Below, in pieces: positions 1-7,910 of a stretch of 64,000 nt of DNA. Made by a program: the position numbers and the translations under genes. Below the pieces are notes generated by a model. That model saw only the letters and a program-made list of their open reading frames with translations. It did no database searches and was not told the origin of the DNA. The stretch covers positions 1 to 64,000 of the forward strand of contig JAAYAL010000024.1 in the NCBI GenBank assembly GCA_012719395.1, given 5' to 3'. How positions within the stretch are numbered: position 1 is the first letter of the stretch; the number at the start of each line of letters is the position of its first letter. This DNA comes from Gaiellales bacterium (GTDB taxonomy: Bacteria; Actinomycetota; Thermoleophilia; RBG-16-64-13).

Positions 1-1627
1 GCGTGCGGTCCAGGGCGGCGATTGCGCTGGCCCGCTGTGCCTGCGCCTCCCGGACCTGCTGCAGCGCAGCCTCCAGGGCCTCATCGGATTTCTCGAGGTG
101 GCGCAGGGCCGCCAGGGGATCGCGGCCGCCTTCGGGGGCGGCGGCTTGGGCGGCGGCGTCCACGGCCTGTTGGGCGGTGGCCACCAGCGCCGTGAGCTGA
201 CCGCCAGCGCCGGAGGCCTGCGCCTCCGCGATGTCACGCCGTGTCTCCGCGATGGCGTCCTCTATCCTGCCCCTTGCCTCCGCCAGGTCCCGCGCCACCC
301 TGCCCACGGCGTCGAGCAGGGCCTGCGCCTGCGCGGCGGCTTCCTGCGCGGCCAGCGCCGAGACCGCCGCCTCGCCCCGTCGGCCGGCCGACAGGTCCTC
401 GCGGCCCGCCCGGGCCTCCTCGCGCGCGAAGCTCAGGCGCGAAGCGGCCTCATCTGGGTTGGCTGCCACTGAGCTCAGTGCGGCGGCGGAGTAGACCGCC
501 GCCAGTTCCGCCAACTCCTGCCGCACCAGGGGCACGCGTGCCTCCAGCTCCGGCAACTGTCCATCGAGTCCGGCGAAAACCTCCGGGGCCTGCTTCTCCA
601 GATCTCGCAACCTGTCGAAGCGCTCCGACTGCGTGTCCAGTCTCTCGTTGGCCACCACCGTGTGCTGCAGGACCGCCGTCAGCAGCGCGCGCTGCCCCGG
701 CTCGTCGTTGGTGTCGCCCAACTGCTTGTGCAGGCGGAAAGCTTGGTCTAGTTCCCGGCGTGCCTCCTCTACCGCGCTCTGGAACGGCGCCGCCTGCTCC
801 GCGCCGAACTCGGCGATGGCGAAGCCAACCTCGTCGCTGCTGGTCTTGATGGCGTCATCCGTCTCCACCAGTTCCGCGCTCACCCGGCGTCTCAGTTCCT
901 CCAGCGTTTCGGCCGGCACCTGCTGCGGTGTGCCCCCGGGCCCGGCCGGCCCGCCCAGGCGGGCGGCACCCGACCGTGAGCGGCGAACCGCGCTCCAGAT
1001 GAGGAACCCGCCCCCCAGCAGCACTGCGACGGCCAGCACCGCGCCCCAGGGGATGCCGCTTCCGCTGCCGCCTGCTGCTCCGCCCGCCGTGGTGGTGGTG
1101 GCGCCGGTCTGGATGGTGGTTGTAGCCTCTGCCTGACCCAAGGCTCGTGTCATGCCCTCGCTTGCTCCCACCACGGCCCCTGCCCAGTCATCCTTGGAGA
1201 GGTAGGGCTCCACCTCCGAGGACATGATGTCGTTGAGCTGCGCATCGCTGAGGGGGAAGTCCTGGTCCACCGAGTAGGCATAAGCGCGATCCTCCACGGC
1301 CACAGCCAGCAAAACATCACGCAGGCCGAGGTCGCTATCCACGGCCGTCGCGTCAGCCCACTCCTGGGCACCGTGTCCGGAGAAGGTGTCAACGTACGCC
1401 ACCCAGAGCTGCACCCTCTGTTCCTCCTGCAGCCGCGCAAGCGCGTCTTCCACCTCTGCGCGCCTGCCGCCCAGCGCCCCTGCACGGTCCTCTATCTGGG
1501 AGTCCAGGCGGAAGGGCTCCTCGGCAAGCGCGGGGGAAGGCAGGATGAGCCAGGCGGTGCACACCACCATGAGCAGTGCAGTCAGGACAAGCCACGCCCG
1601 CGTCCGCAGTCGCGCCGTGAAGGTCAC
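1..1627 (-). CDS. TPM-domain membrane-anchored protein (3' end beyond window)
   Basis: This reading frame is open on the minus strand from a GTG at 1627 to the window edge, so the C-terminus is missing (about 542 residues are visible). The GTG is preceded by a strong GAGGAGG Shine-Dalgarno. Residues 1-35 form a signal peptide (basic start, hydrophobic core, small-residue end SPALA). Next comes a TPM_phosphatase-type domain (about 40-170, with LDSQIEDRAGAL near its start), a Thr/Gly-rich linker, one transmembrane helix (about 193-213), then a long Ala/Glu/Arg-rich helical region likely to form coiled coils. TPM proteins are exported and membrane-anchored; some take part in photosystem repair, but in most bacteria the role is unknown. 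The family call rests on domain order and sequence feel; the function is not assigned. Confidence 0.8.
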   Translation of the reverse strand, partial: MTFTARLRTRAWLVLTALLMVVCTAWLILPSPALAEEPFRLDSQIEDRAGALGGRRAEVEDALARLQEEQRVQLWVAYVDTFSGHGAQEWADATAVDSDLGLRDVLLAVAVEDRAYAYSVDQDFPLSDAQLNDIMSSEVEPYLSKDDWAGAVVGASEGMTRALGQAEATTTIQTGATTTTAGGAAGGSGSGIPWGAVLAVAVLLGGGFLIWSAVRRSRSGAARLGGPAGPGGTPQQVPAETLEELRRRVSAELVETDDAIKTSSDEVGFAIAEFGAEQAAPFQSAVEEARRELDQAFRLHKQLGDTNDEPGQRALLTAVLQHTVVANERLDTQSERFDRLRDLEKQAPEVFAGLDGQLPELEARVPLVRQELAELAAVYSAAALSSVAANPDEAASRLSFAREEARAGREDLSAGRRGEAAVSALAAQEAAAQAQALLDAVGRVARDLAEARGRIEDAIAETRRDIAEAQASGAGGQLTALVATAQQAVDAAAQAAAPEGGRDPLAALRHLEKSDEALEAALQQVREAQAQRASAIAALDRT

Positions 1628-1651
1628 CCGGGCCTCCTCTCACGAGGGTTC

Positions 1652-1677
1652 ATGCTTCCCAAGAATGCTTCCCAAGC
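1652..1677. repeat. Two tandem 13-bp repeats in divergent promoter region
   Basis: ATGCTTCCCAAGA (1652-1664) is followed directly by ATGCTTCCCAAGC (1665-1677). The pair lies 25 bp upstream of the GTG of the TPM gene and in the intergenic space shared with the aminotransferase gene. A regulator binding to direct repeats is possible but unproven. Confidence 0.6.
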
Positions 1678-1777
1678 ATGCAGCACTACTCTCATGCTAT
1701 CACCGGTGGGGGAGTGCGCTTTCCTTGGGGTGACGGGATGGCTGCGGGTGCTGGGCACGGCGTGGGGAGCGCATCTG

Positions 1778-1807
1778 TTGACCGGTCGTCGGCACTGTGG
1801 CTAAGCT
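1778..1807 (+). promoter_or_regulatory. Candidate sigma-70-type promoter for the class V aminotransferase
   Basis: TTGACC (1778-1783) is separated by 18 bp from TAAGCT (1802-1807). Transcription would start near 1814. That excludes the upstream GTG at 1797 as start codon of the following gene and favours the GTG at 1860. Confidence 0.4.
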
Positions 1808-1833
1808 GGGGGAGTCGAAAGGGAGAGAGGGAA

Positions 1834-1863
1834 ATGCCGAGCATGCGAAGGCGAGTGTTGTGA
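1834..1863 (+). other. Nine-codon mini-ORF, possibly coupled to the next gene
   Basis: An ATG at 1834 with a very purine-rich Shine-Dalgarno (GGGAGAGAGGG) opens a nine-codon frame (MPSMRRRVL). Its TGA at 1861-1863 overlaps the candidate GTG start at 1860 of the downstream gene. The overlap is the kind that gives translational coupling. A chance ORF remains possible. Confidence 0.35.
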
Positions 1864-3353
1864 ACATCCCTGCCAAGCACGGCCCGTGGACGGCGCCGGG
1901 GACGGTGGAAGAAGGCCTGCAGGCCGCTTACAGGGGCTTTCTGGCACGGTACCCCGCCTACGCGACCAGCGCTCGTTCCCTGGACGCCCTCCGCGCCGCC
2001 GACTATGGCCGTTTGGATGATCTGGGCCATACCTACCTGGACTACACGGGTGGCGCCCCCTACGCTGAATCCCTCTTGGAGCAGCATCTGGATCTCTTGC
2101 GCCACGGTGTCTTCGGCAACCCCCACTCGCACAACCCCACCTCGGCGGCCAGCACGAGGTTGGTGGAGGAGGCGCGCCAAGCCGTGCACCGCTTCTTCCG
2201 CGCTTCGTCTGAGGAGTATGAGGTGGTCTTCACCGCCAATGCCAGCGGGGCTCTCAAGCTGGTGGGAGAAGCCTACCCCTTTCAGCCCGGCTCACCTCTG
2301 CTCCTCTGCTATGACAACCACAACTCCGTGAACGGCATCCGGGAATTCGCCCGGCGGCGGGGGGCATGTGTCACGTACGTGCCGGTGTGCAACCCGGACC
2401 TGCGGGTCGACGTCGAGCTCCTACGGGCGGCCCTGGACCAGCCCGACCTATGGGGGAACCGCCTCTTCGCGTATCCCGCCCAGTCCAACTTCAGCGGCGT
2501 GCAGCATCCTCTGAAGTGGGTGGAGGCCGCCCACGACCGAGGCTGGGACGTGCTCCTGGATTGCGCGGCCTTCGTACCCACCAATCGTCTGGACCTCTCG
2601 GCTCTCAAGCCTGACTTCGTTCCCATCTCCTTCTACAAGATGTTCGGCTACCCCACGGGCATCGGGGCACTCCTGGCCCGCCGCGAGGCGCTGGCCAAGC
2701 TTCAGCGTCCCTGGTTTGCCGGTGGCACTATCACCGTGGCCTCCGTGCAGGGAGAGGGCTGGTACCACTTGGCCCCGGGGCATGCCGGGTTCGAAGACGG
2801 CACGGTCAACTACCTGGGATTGCCGGCGGTGAGCCTGGGTTTGGCGCACGTGGCGGCCGTGGGCCCGGAGACCATCCATGAGCGGGTCATGGCCCTCACG
2901 TCGTGGTTGCTGGAGAGAATGACAGAGCTCACCCACAGCAACGGAGCACCCCTGGTGCGCATCTTCGGGCCTCGCACCATAGCGGGCCGCGGAGGGACGG
3001 TGGCCTTCTACCTGTTGGACCCGTCCGGCGGTGTCTACGATGTCTTCCAGGTGGAGGATCGAGCCGGTCGTGAGCTCATCTCCGTGCGCACCGGGTGCTT
3101 CTGCAACCCGGGGGACGGCGAGGTGGCGCACGAGATCGAACGGGAGGAGATGGCCGGCTGCTTCGAGGAGGCGTGCCTCCCTATCACCTTCGACCAGTGC
3201 TACCGGCTCATCCAGGACGCCACCGGCAAGGTACCCAACACCATCCGCGTGTCGCTGGGAATCGCTTCCACCTTCGCCGACGTCTTCCGTTTCCTGGTGT
3301 TCATGGGGGGCTTTCGCGACAAGAGCGTGGCCGAGTTCGCCGCCGGTGGCTGA
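1860..3353 (+). CDS. Class V aminotransferase, MOCOS/cysteine-desulfurase-like
   Basis: A PLP-dependent fold-type I enzyme of about 497 residues. The PLP lysine is in SFYKMFGYPTG (Lys260 counted from the GTG at 1860), and LLDCAAFVPTN supplies the aspartate that contacts the PLP ring. The C-terminal RTGCFCNPG segment (Cys413/Cys415) closely resembles the active-site region of molybdenum-cofactor sulfurases (the NifS-like half of MOCOS). The protein probably transfers sulfur from cysteine, but the acceptor is not evident: no molybdenum enzyme is nearby and there is no MOSC domain. A start at 1797 (GTG) is in frame but lies between the -35 and -10 of a likely promoter; I prefer 1860. The gene stands alone and is followed by a strong terminator. 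Confidence 0.75.
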   Translation: MNIPAKHGPWTAPGTVEEGLQAAYRGFLARYPAYATSARSLDALRAADYGRLDDLGHTYLDYTGGAPYAESLLEQHLDLLRHGVFGNPHSHNPTSAASTRLVEEARQAVHRFFRASSEEYEVVFTANASGALKLVGEAYPFQPGSPLLLCYDNHNSVNGIREFARRRGACVTYVPVCNPDLRVDVELLRAALDQPDLWGNRLFAYPAQSNFSGVQHPLKWVEAAHDRGWDVLLDCAAFVPTNRLDLSALKPDFVPISFYKMFGYPTGIGALLARREALAKLQRPWFAGGTITVASVQGEGWYHLAPGHAGFEDGTVNYLGLPAVSLGLAHVAAVGPETIHERVMALTSWLLERMTELTHSNGAPLVRIFGPRTIAGRGGTVAFYLLDPSGGVYDVFQVEDRAGRELISVRTGCFCNPGDGEVAHEIEREEMAGCFEEACLPITFDQCYRLIQDATGKVPNTIRVSLGIASTFADVFRFLVFMGGFRDKSVAEFAAGG

Positions 3354-3374
3354 AACGCCACGGGTTCATGCCAC

Positions 3375-3410
3375 AAAGGGGGCTCCGGGCGTATGCCCGG
3401 AGCCCCCTTT
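3375..3410. terminator. Bidirectional intrinsic terminator
   Basis: A perfect 16-bp stem (3375-3390 with 3395-3410) closes a GTAT loop. It has A-rich and T-rich flanks on both sides, so it can stop transcription from the aminotransferase gene and from the convergent metalloprotease gene. Confidence 0.9.
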
Positions 3411-3433
3411 GCTCTCGTGAATTACCGTCGAAA

Positions 3434-5626
3434 TCAGCCTGCCGAAGGCTCGACCTTCAGTCTCATGACTTTCCCGTAGCTGCTGATGTACTGCAGCGTG
3501 ATCTTCGTGCCCGTGTTGGGGTTGATCACGCTGCCCAGCGGGTTGGCCGGATCGTAGTAGGTGGTGGTGTCGTCGAACACCTTGACGGCCGCCAGCCTCG
3601 GGACCGGCGAGAGTCGGCTGAGGTGGTGGATATTGCGGATGCCGTCGGTGGGCATCAGCGTGAAGGTGGAGTCGTAGGTCTGGATACGGTTACACCAGAG
3701 CTCCCCGTCCCGACGGTACAGGGCTTTGTAGTGAGCATCGATGGGAAGAAGCAGGCCCTGCCCGGGATGCAGCGCGGTGTCGTTGTCCTCCTGCGACGTA
3801 TCCCAGTAGTTGATCAGCAGGCCATCCTGGTACGCGAAGTGCTCCACCCAGTTTGCCAGTCGTGGGTTGTTGGCGTAGCCGAAGTAGTACGGGCCCACCT
3901 TGAGGCCACGGTCGTAGCCCTCGTACGTGCGCCACTCGGCAACGTAATAGTTCGCGTACATCTTGTCTTCGGTGCCGGTGGTGGCGCGAAAGCCGGTGAA
4001 GGTCCATCCAGCGTCCACTTCGGCGCCGTCGAGTGCGTAACCAGTGATCTGGATGTTGTCGACCATGAACCCATCGTAGTTGACGGCCTCGTCGCTCCAG
4101 TAGCGGAAGCCGAGCATCACATCGCCGGTATAGGCGGAGAGGTCAACACTGAGGTCCACCCAATCGTTGGAGGAACCGTCGATGCCATTGGGCTCCGTTG
4201 AGGAGGTGGAGAGGTTGGTGGGCACCGTCTGCCACGTGACGCCGTCGTCGGTGGAGATGATGACGTTGGCGTAGTCGTAGCCTTCCTCTATGCCGTAATT
4301 GACCTTGGCCGTGAGTGTGGCGTCGGCGCTGAGCGTAAAGGCCTTGGTCATCTGGCTGCGCAGGTTGCTGTCGGAGCCGCTGAAGTAGAAGGAGCTGCCC
4401 TCGTAGGGATCAGCAATGTGTTCTGTCACCTGCTTCTGGGGGAGGATGACGAACAGCGCCTGTGCGTCCTTGCTGTTGTACTCCATGGGCCCAAGGGCGT
4501 GCGTGGAAGTCTGGCCTGTCCAGGCCACGTCATAGTTGATGAGCCATCCGAGCTGGAACTTCTCCCAGGCCCCCATGTGGCTGGGCTTGTTGCCGATAGT
4601 GTCCTTGCCCTCGTCGATCCAGGAGCCGGAGGACATGAGGGTCCAGAAACCGGTGCCGTTCTCGCCGAAGTAGTCGTACAGGTCGGGCAGCCCCAGGTCG
4701 TGGCCGAACTCGTGCGTGAAGACGCCCACGCCACCATCCTCGGGTTGGATGGTGTACTTGCCCACCCAGTACTCGCTGTCACCGATCTGGATCCCACCGA
4801 GCGGGTTGAAGTCGGGGCCGGAAACGCCTTCCAGCTCGTAGTGCGCATACCAGCTGTGGCTCCAGATGGTCCAGGCTTCGCCGCCCTCTTCCTCGCCCAG
4901 GCCGGCATGGACCGACTGGAAGGTGTCTATGTAGCCATCGGGCTCGTCGAAGTTGCCGTTGCCGTTGTAGTCGTAGCGGTCCCAGACATCGAACTGGCTG
5001 AGGTAGGCATTGATGTCATCGTTGGTCCAGCCCGCCGCGATCATGTTGCCGTACCAGCCGTCGATGGATTCCTGGAGGAAGTCCCAGACCTGGGTGTCAG
5101 GGTTGTCATCGTAGTCGACGGCGTTGCCCGCGACCTGCACCCAGTCTGTGACGTCCCCGTAGACCGTGTACTGGTTGGACGACTGCTCTATGTAGTAGTT
5201 GCGCATGGAGTTGGCGCCGGGGTCATCGTTGAACAGCAGGTCCGTGTAGTAGTCGCGGCCGAAATCGGGAACCCAGATGCTCGTGTTGTCCCTGGTGCGA
5301 TCAGGCTGAGGGATCATGTTGTGCTGGACGTCTGCGAACTCACCCAGCACCGTCCAGATGGCTCCTTCGCCGGTGCGTTCCAGTTCCACGTACTGGCCCG
5401 CGGAAACCTCAGGCGTGCTTCCGAAGAGCTCGCCTCGCAACCTCGCCTGGAGGGCGGTCTGCTTCAGCTCCAGCTGTTTCTGAGTGAGAGGGTCGGTGCG
5501 GAAGTCCCGTTTCTGGATGGCGGTCCCGTCCATCGTGGGCGCGGCCACGGCCACGGTCGCGATCGCCACCGTCAGCACAAGTGTCACCAGGCAGGTCGCC
5601 ATCCACCATTGTCTGAGTCTACCCAT
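3434..5626 (-). CDS. Secreted M6-family metalloprotease (immune inhibitor A-like)
   Basis: About 730 residues. A cleavable signal peptide (residues 1 to about 30, hydrophobic core ending AVAVAA) directs export. The zinc site HEFGHDLGLPD (His305, Glu306, His309, Asp315) is the extended HExxHxxGxxD motif of M6 (InhA/PrtV-like) peptidases. An acidic DYNGNGNFDEPDGYID loop before it resembles a calcium-binding loop. A beta-rich region of the MAM/jelly-roll type follows (about 410-540). The ATG at 5626 has GGAAGGGG six bases upstream; an in-frame TTG at 5632 is less well placed. The likely role is extracellular protein degradation, feeding peptides and amino acids to a fermentative lifestyle (inference). 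It is transcribed alone from its own promoter. Confidence 0.9.
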   Translation of the reverse strand: MGRLRQWWMATCLVTLVLTVAIATVAVAAPTMDGTAIQKRDFRTDPLTQKQLELKQTALQARLRGELFGSTPEVSAGQYVELERTGEGAIWTVLGEFADVQHNMIPQPDRTRDNTSIWVPDFGRDYYTDLLFNDDPGANSMRNYYIEQSSNQYTVYGDVTDWVQVAGNAVDYDDNPDTQVWDFLQESIDGWYGNMIAAGWTNDDINAYLSQFDVWDRYDYNGNGNFDEPDGYIDTFQSVHAGLGEEEGGEAWTIWSHSWYAHYELEGVSGPDFNPLGGIQIGDSEYWVGKYTIQPEDGGVGVFTHEFGHDLGLPDLYDYFGENGTGFWTLMSSGSWIDEGKDTIGNKPSHMGAWEKFQLGWLINYDVAWTGQTSTHALGPMEYNSKDAQALFVILPQKQVTEHIADPYEGSSFYFSGSDSNLRSQMTKAFTLSADATLTAKVNYGIEEGYDYANVIISTDDGVTWQTVPTNLSTSSTEPNGIDGSSNDWVDLSVDLSAYTGDVMLGFRYWSDEAVNYDGFMVDNIQITGYALDGAEVDAGWTFTGFRATTGTEDKMYANYYVAEWRTYEGYDRGLKVGPYYFGYANNPRLANWVEHFAYQDGLLINYWDTSQEDNDTALHPGQGLLLPIDAHYKALYRRDGELWCNRIQTYDSTFTLMPTDGIRNIHHLSRLSPVPRLAAVKVFDDTTTYYDPANPLGSVINPNTGTKITLQYISSYGKVMRLKVEPSAG

Positions 5627-5645
5627 ACTCAACCCCTTCCTCTCG

Positions 5646-5690
5646 TGTGAGCGCCCTCCTCACACTAGGAGTGAGCCTGGGCCTTGTCAA
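5646..5690 (-). promoter_or_regulatory. Promoter of the M6 protease gene with inverted-repeat operator
   Basis: On the minus strand TTGACA (5690-5685) is separated by 17 bp from TAGTGT (5667-5662). An inverted repeat TGTGAG-N7-CTCACA (5646-5651 and 5659-5664) overlaps the -10 end and the expected start site, a typical place for a repressor operator. The promoter match is good; the operator is inferred from symmetry alone. Confidence 0.65.
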
Positions 5691-5759
5691 CGTGTTGTGA
5701 CCCTTGGCATGGTTCCGGATATGGACACGGGCATACGCCTGTGGAGCGCGGTTCTGGGA

Positions 5760-6314
5760 CTAGGCCAGGTGGCTGGCGAGGATGCGCAGCCCGATCCCCA
5801 GAAGCACCAGTCCGCCGAAACGCTCGGCCCACACGCCGAAGCGCCGTCCCAACCGACAGCCGAAGGCTGCCCCCAGCGCGCTGAGCAGGGCGGCCACGAT
5901 ACCTATGACGGCACTCGGCATCCATATGGACACCTCCAGCAGGGCCAGGCTGAGACCTACAGCCAGCGCGTCGATGCTGGTGGCCACTGCCAGGGTCAGC
6001 AGCATCCAGCCGCGGGTGGGGTCCTTACAGGAGCCATCTGAGGGACCAAAGGATTCCCAGAGCATCTTCCCGCCGATGGCGGCGAGCAGCGCGAAGGCCA
6101 CCCAGTGGTCGACCGCGGCCAGCCACTGCGACAGCCCGCGCCCTGCCAGCCAGCCGATCACCGGCATGATGAATTGGAAGAAGCCGAAGCTGAAGGCCAG
6201 CCGCAGCACGTGGCCGGCGTCCAACTTGACTACCTGGATGCCGGCGGCTACGGAGACGGCAAAGGCGTCCATGGCCAAGCCGAGGGCGATGCCTATGACG
6301 TACCAGAAGCCCAT
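5760..6314 (-). CDS. mntP: MntP-type manganese efflux pump
   Basis: A 184-residue, highly hydrophobic protein with six predicted transmembrane segments. The two pseudo-repeats each carry a membrane-embedded Asp motif: GLAMDAFAVSVAAG near the N-terminus and ATSIDALAVGLSLAL in the second half. Both are hallmarks of the MntP (DUF204) family, which exports Mn2+ to prevent toxicity. Length matches the family (about 180-190). No yybP-ykoY riboswitch, the usual regulator of mntP, is recognisable upstream. The gene is divergent from ord with about 160 bp between them. Confidence 0.9.
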   Translation of the reverse strand: MGFWYVIGIALGLAMDAFAVSVAAGIQVVKLDAGHVLRLAFSFGFFQFIMPVIGWLAGRGLSQWLAAVDHWVAFALLAAIGGKMLWESFGPSDGSCKDPTRGWMLLTLAVATSIDALAVGLSLALLEVSIWMPSAVIGIVAALLSALGAAFGCRLGRRFGVWAERFGGLVLLGIGLRILASHLA

Positions 6315-6476
6315 GGCGAGTCAATATCCCAGGACCGCGGGACGGAGTAAAGGCCCCCGGCCGCCAACGTCCGGTTCCGGGGTAAGATGAATGAAAGTAT
6401 GGTCCTTATGCACGCTCGAGGGGCAGGTGCGGCCGGGGCCTTGGGGTCGGGAGTGCGCGGCGCAAGGGGGGAGTGC

Positions 6477-7496
6477 ATGATCAGGGTGGCGCAGTGGGGG
6501 ACGGGGGCCATGGGCCAAGGTCTTCTCAACTTCGTGCTGGACAGGCCGGAGGCACTGGAGCCGGCCGGGGCCATCGTCACGAACCCCGCCAAGTCCGGCA
6601 TGACCGTGGGCGAGTTGGTGGGCCGGGAGTGCGCCTTGGTCATGACTCACGATCCCTCTTCGGTCCTGCGTTCAAAGCCGGATGTGGTGGTCATCTGTAC
6701 GCAGTCCAACCTGCACGAGATCACCGATCAGGTGGTTCCAGCGGTGGAGGCGGGCTGCAACGTGATCTGCATTGCTGAGAAGCTGGCCTATCCCTGGGCC
6801 TCGGATCCGGATTGGGCCGCCCGCGTGGATCGGCTGGCGCTGGAGAATCGGGTCAGCGTGCTGGGCACCGGCGTCAATCCGGGCTTCGTGCTGGACGCGC
6901 TCATCGTGATGTGGACCTCCGTCTGCCTGGAGGTGGAGCGTATCGAGGCCGCCCGCGTCAACGACCTCTCGCCCTTCGGGCCCACCGTCATGAAGAGCCA
7001 GGGCGTGGGCACCACGCCCGAGGAGTTTGCGCGGGGCGTGGCGGACGGCAGCATCGTGGGGCACATCGGCTTCCCGGAGTCAATCCACCTCATTGCCAAG
7101 GCCTTGGGCTGGGAGATAGACCGTATCGAGGAGACGCGCGAGCCCATCATCAGCCAGGTGGAGCGCTCCACGCCGCACGTGCACGTGGCGCCGGGGAACG
7201 TGGCCGGCTGCCGGCAGGTGGGGAGAGGATATGCGGGTGGCGAATTGAAGATCGAGTTGGTGCATCCGCAGCAGATCCACCCGGAGAGCGAGGGGCAGGA
7301 AACGGGCGACTACATCACCATCGTGGGGAAGCCCACCATCCGCATGCAGAACTCGCCCGAGTTGCCGGGCGGCCTGGGCACCATCGCCAGCACGGGCAAC
7401 TACATCCCGCTGATCGTCAAGGCGCCTCCGGGACTGCTGACCGTGATCGACCTGCCGCTGCCGCGTCCCCTGCTGCCCGGCCGGCCGCGACGGTGA
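6477..7496 (+). CDS. ord: 2,4-diaminopentanoate dehydrogenase
   Basis: 339 residues from the ATG at 6477 (AAGGGGGGA Shine-Dalgarno five bases upstream). It catalyses NAD(P)+-dependent oxidative deamination of (2R,4S)-2,4-diaminopentanoate to 2-amino-4-oxopentanoate in the oxidative branch of ornithine fermentation. The N-terminus is a dihydrodipicolinate-reductase-like Rossmann fold (QWGTGAMGQG). Stretches such as VSVLGTGVNPGFVLDALIV, NDLSPFGPTVMKSQG and AGGELKIELVHPQQIHPE match what I recall of clostridial Ord. It is first in the run ord-oraS-oraE-mutL, only three bases before oraS, so the substrate-producing mutase and this enzyme are co-transcribed. Confidence 0.92.
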   Translation: MIRVAQWGTGAMGQGLLNFVLDRPEALEPAGAIVTNPAKSGMTVGELVGRECALVMTHDPSSVLRSKPDVVVICTQSNLHEITDQVVPAVEAGCNVICIAEKLAYPWASDPDWAARVDRLALENRVSVLGTGVNPGFVLDALIVMWTSVCLEVERIEAARVNDLSPFGPTVMKSQGVGTTPEEFARGVADGSIVGHIGFPESIHLIAKALGWEIDRIEETREPIISQVERSTPHVHVAPGNVAGCRQVGRGYAGGELKIELVHPQQIHPESEGQETGDYITIVGKPTIRMQNSPELPGGLGTIASTGNYIPLIVKAPPGLLTVIDLPLPRPLLPGRPRR

Positions 7497-7499
7497 CCC

Positions 7500-7910
7500 A
7501 TGGCCCGACCCGATGACTTCGCGGGGCGCCGTCCCCACCTGGTGCCGCTCTCGGACGAAGAGCTGGAGGCCCGGTTCTGGGAGTTGGCCGAACAGATCGT
7601 GCAGCCGCTGATTGAGCTGGCGCGAACGCACACCTCGCCGTCCATCGAGCGATCGGTGCTCATGCGCATGGGCTTCGATTCGCGGGTTTGCGCCAGCATC
7701 GTCAGCGAATGCGAGAAGCGAGGGCTGCTGTCCCACGGGGCGGGGCACGTGGTGCTGCACTGTGCCGGCGAATGGGGCGTGGAGGTGCGCGCGGCCGGTG
7801 CGCGGCTGGCGAGTGGAGAGGGCTGGGAGACGGTCGAGGCCCGCTGGGGAGAGAGCGGGCGCGGTGCCGCCCCGCGGGCAGCGGCCGGGCAGAGGGGGGC
7901 CGGCACATGA
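7500..7910 (+). CDS. oraS: D-ornithine 4,5-aminomutase, small subunit
   Basis: 136 residues. The sequence RPDDFAGRRPHLVPLSDEEL, then FWELAEQIVQPLIELA, PSIERSVLMRMGF and GLLSHGAGHVV, follows the clostridial OraS pattern closely. OraS is the small helical partner of the alpha2beta2 adenosylcobalamin- and PLP-dependent mutase that moves the terminal amino group of D-ornithine to C4. Length is slightly above the usual 121 because of an Ala/Gly/Arg-rich C-terminal tail with no obvious role. The stop overlaps the oraE start (ATGA), which indicates translational coupling and matched stoichiometry. Confidence 0.93.
   Translation: MARPDDFAGRRPHLVPLSDEELEARFWELAEQIVQPLIELARTHTSPSIERSVLMRMGFDSRVCASIVSECEKRGLLSHGAGHVVLHCAGEWGVEVRAAGARLASGEGWETVEARWGESGRGAAPRAAAGQRGAGT

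Noticed and set aside
1797-1859. GTG at 1797 as start of the aminotransferase
   Set aside because: It lies between the -35 and -10 elements of a likely promoter and has no Shine-Dalgarno; the extra N-terminal residues are not like the family.
6315-6476. Cobalamin riboswitch before ord-oraSE
   Set aside because: Expected because OraE uses B12, but the interval is short and no B12-box-like sequence could be seen.
7688-7906. N-terminal extension of OraE to 7688
   Set aside because: It lies entirely inside oraS in another frame; the ATG at 7907 overlaps the oraS stop in the usual coupled way.
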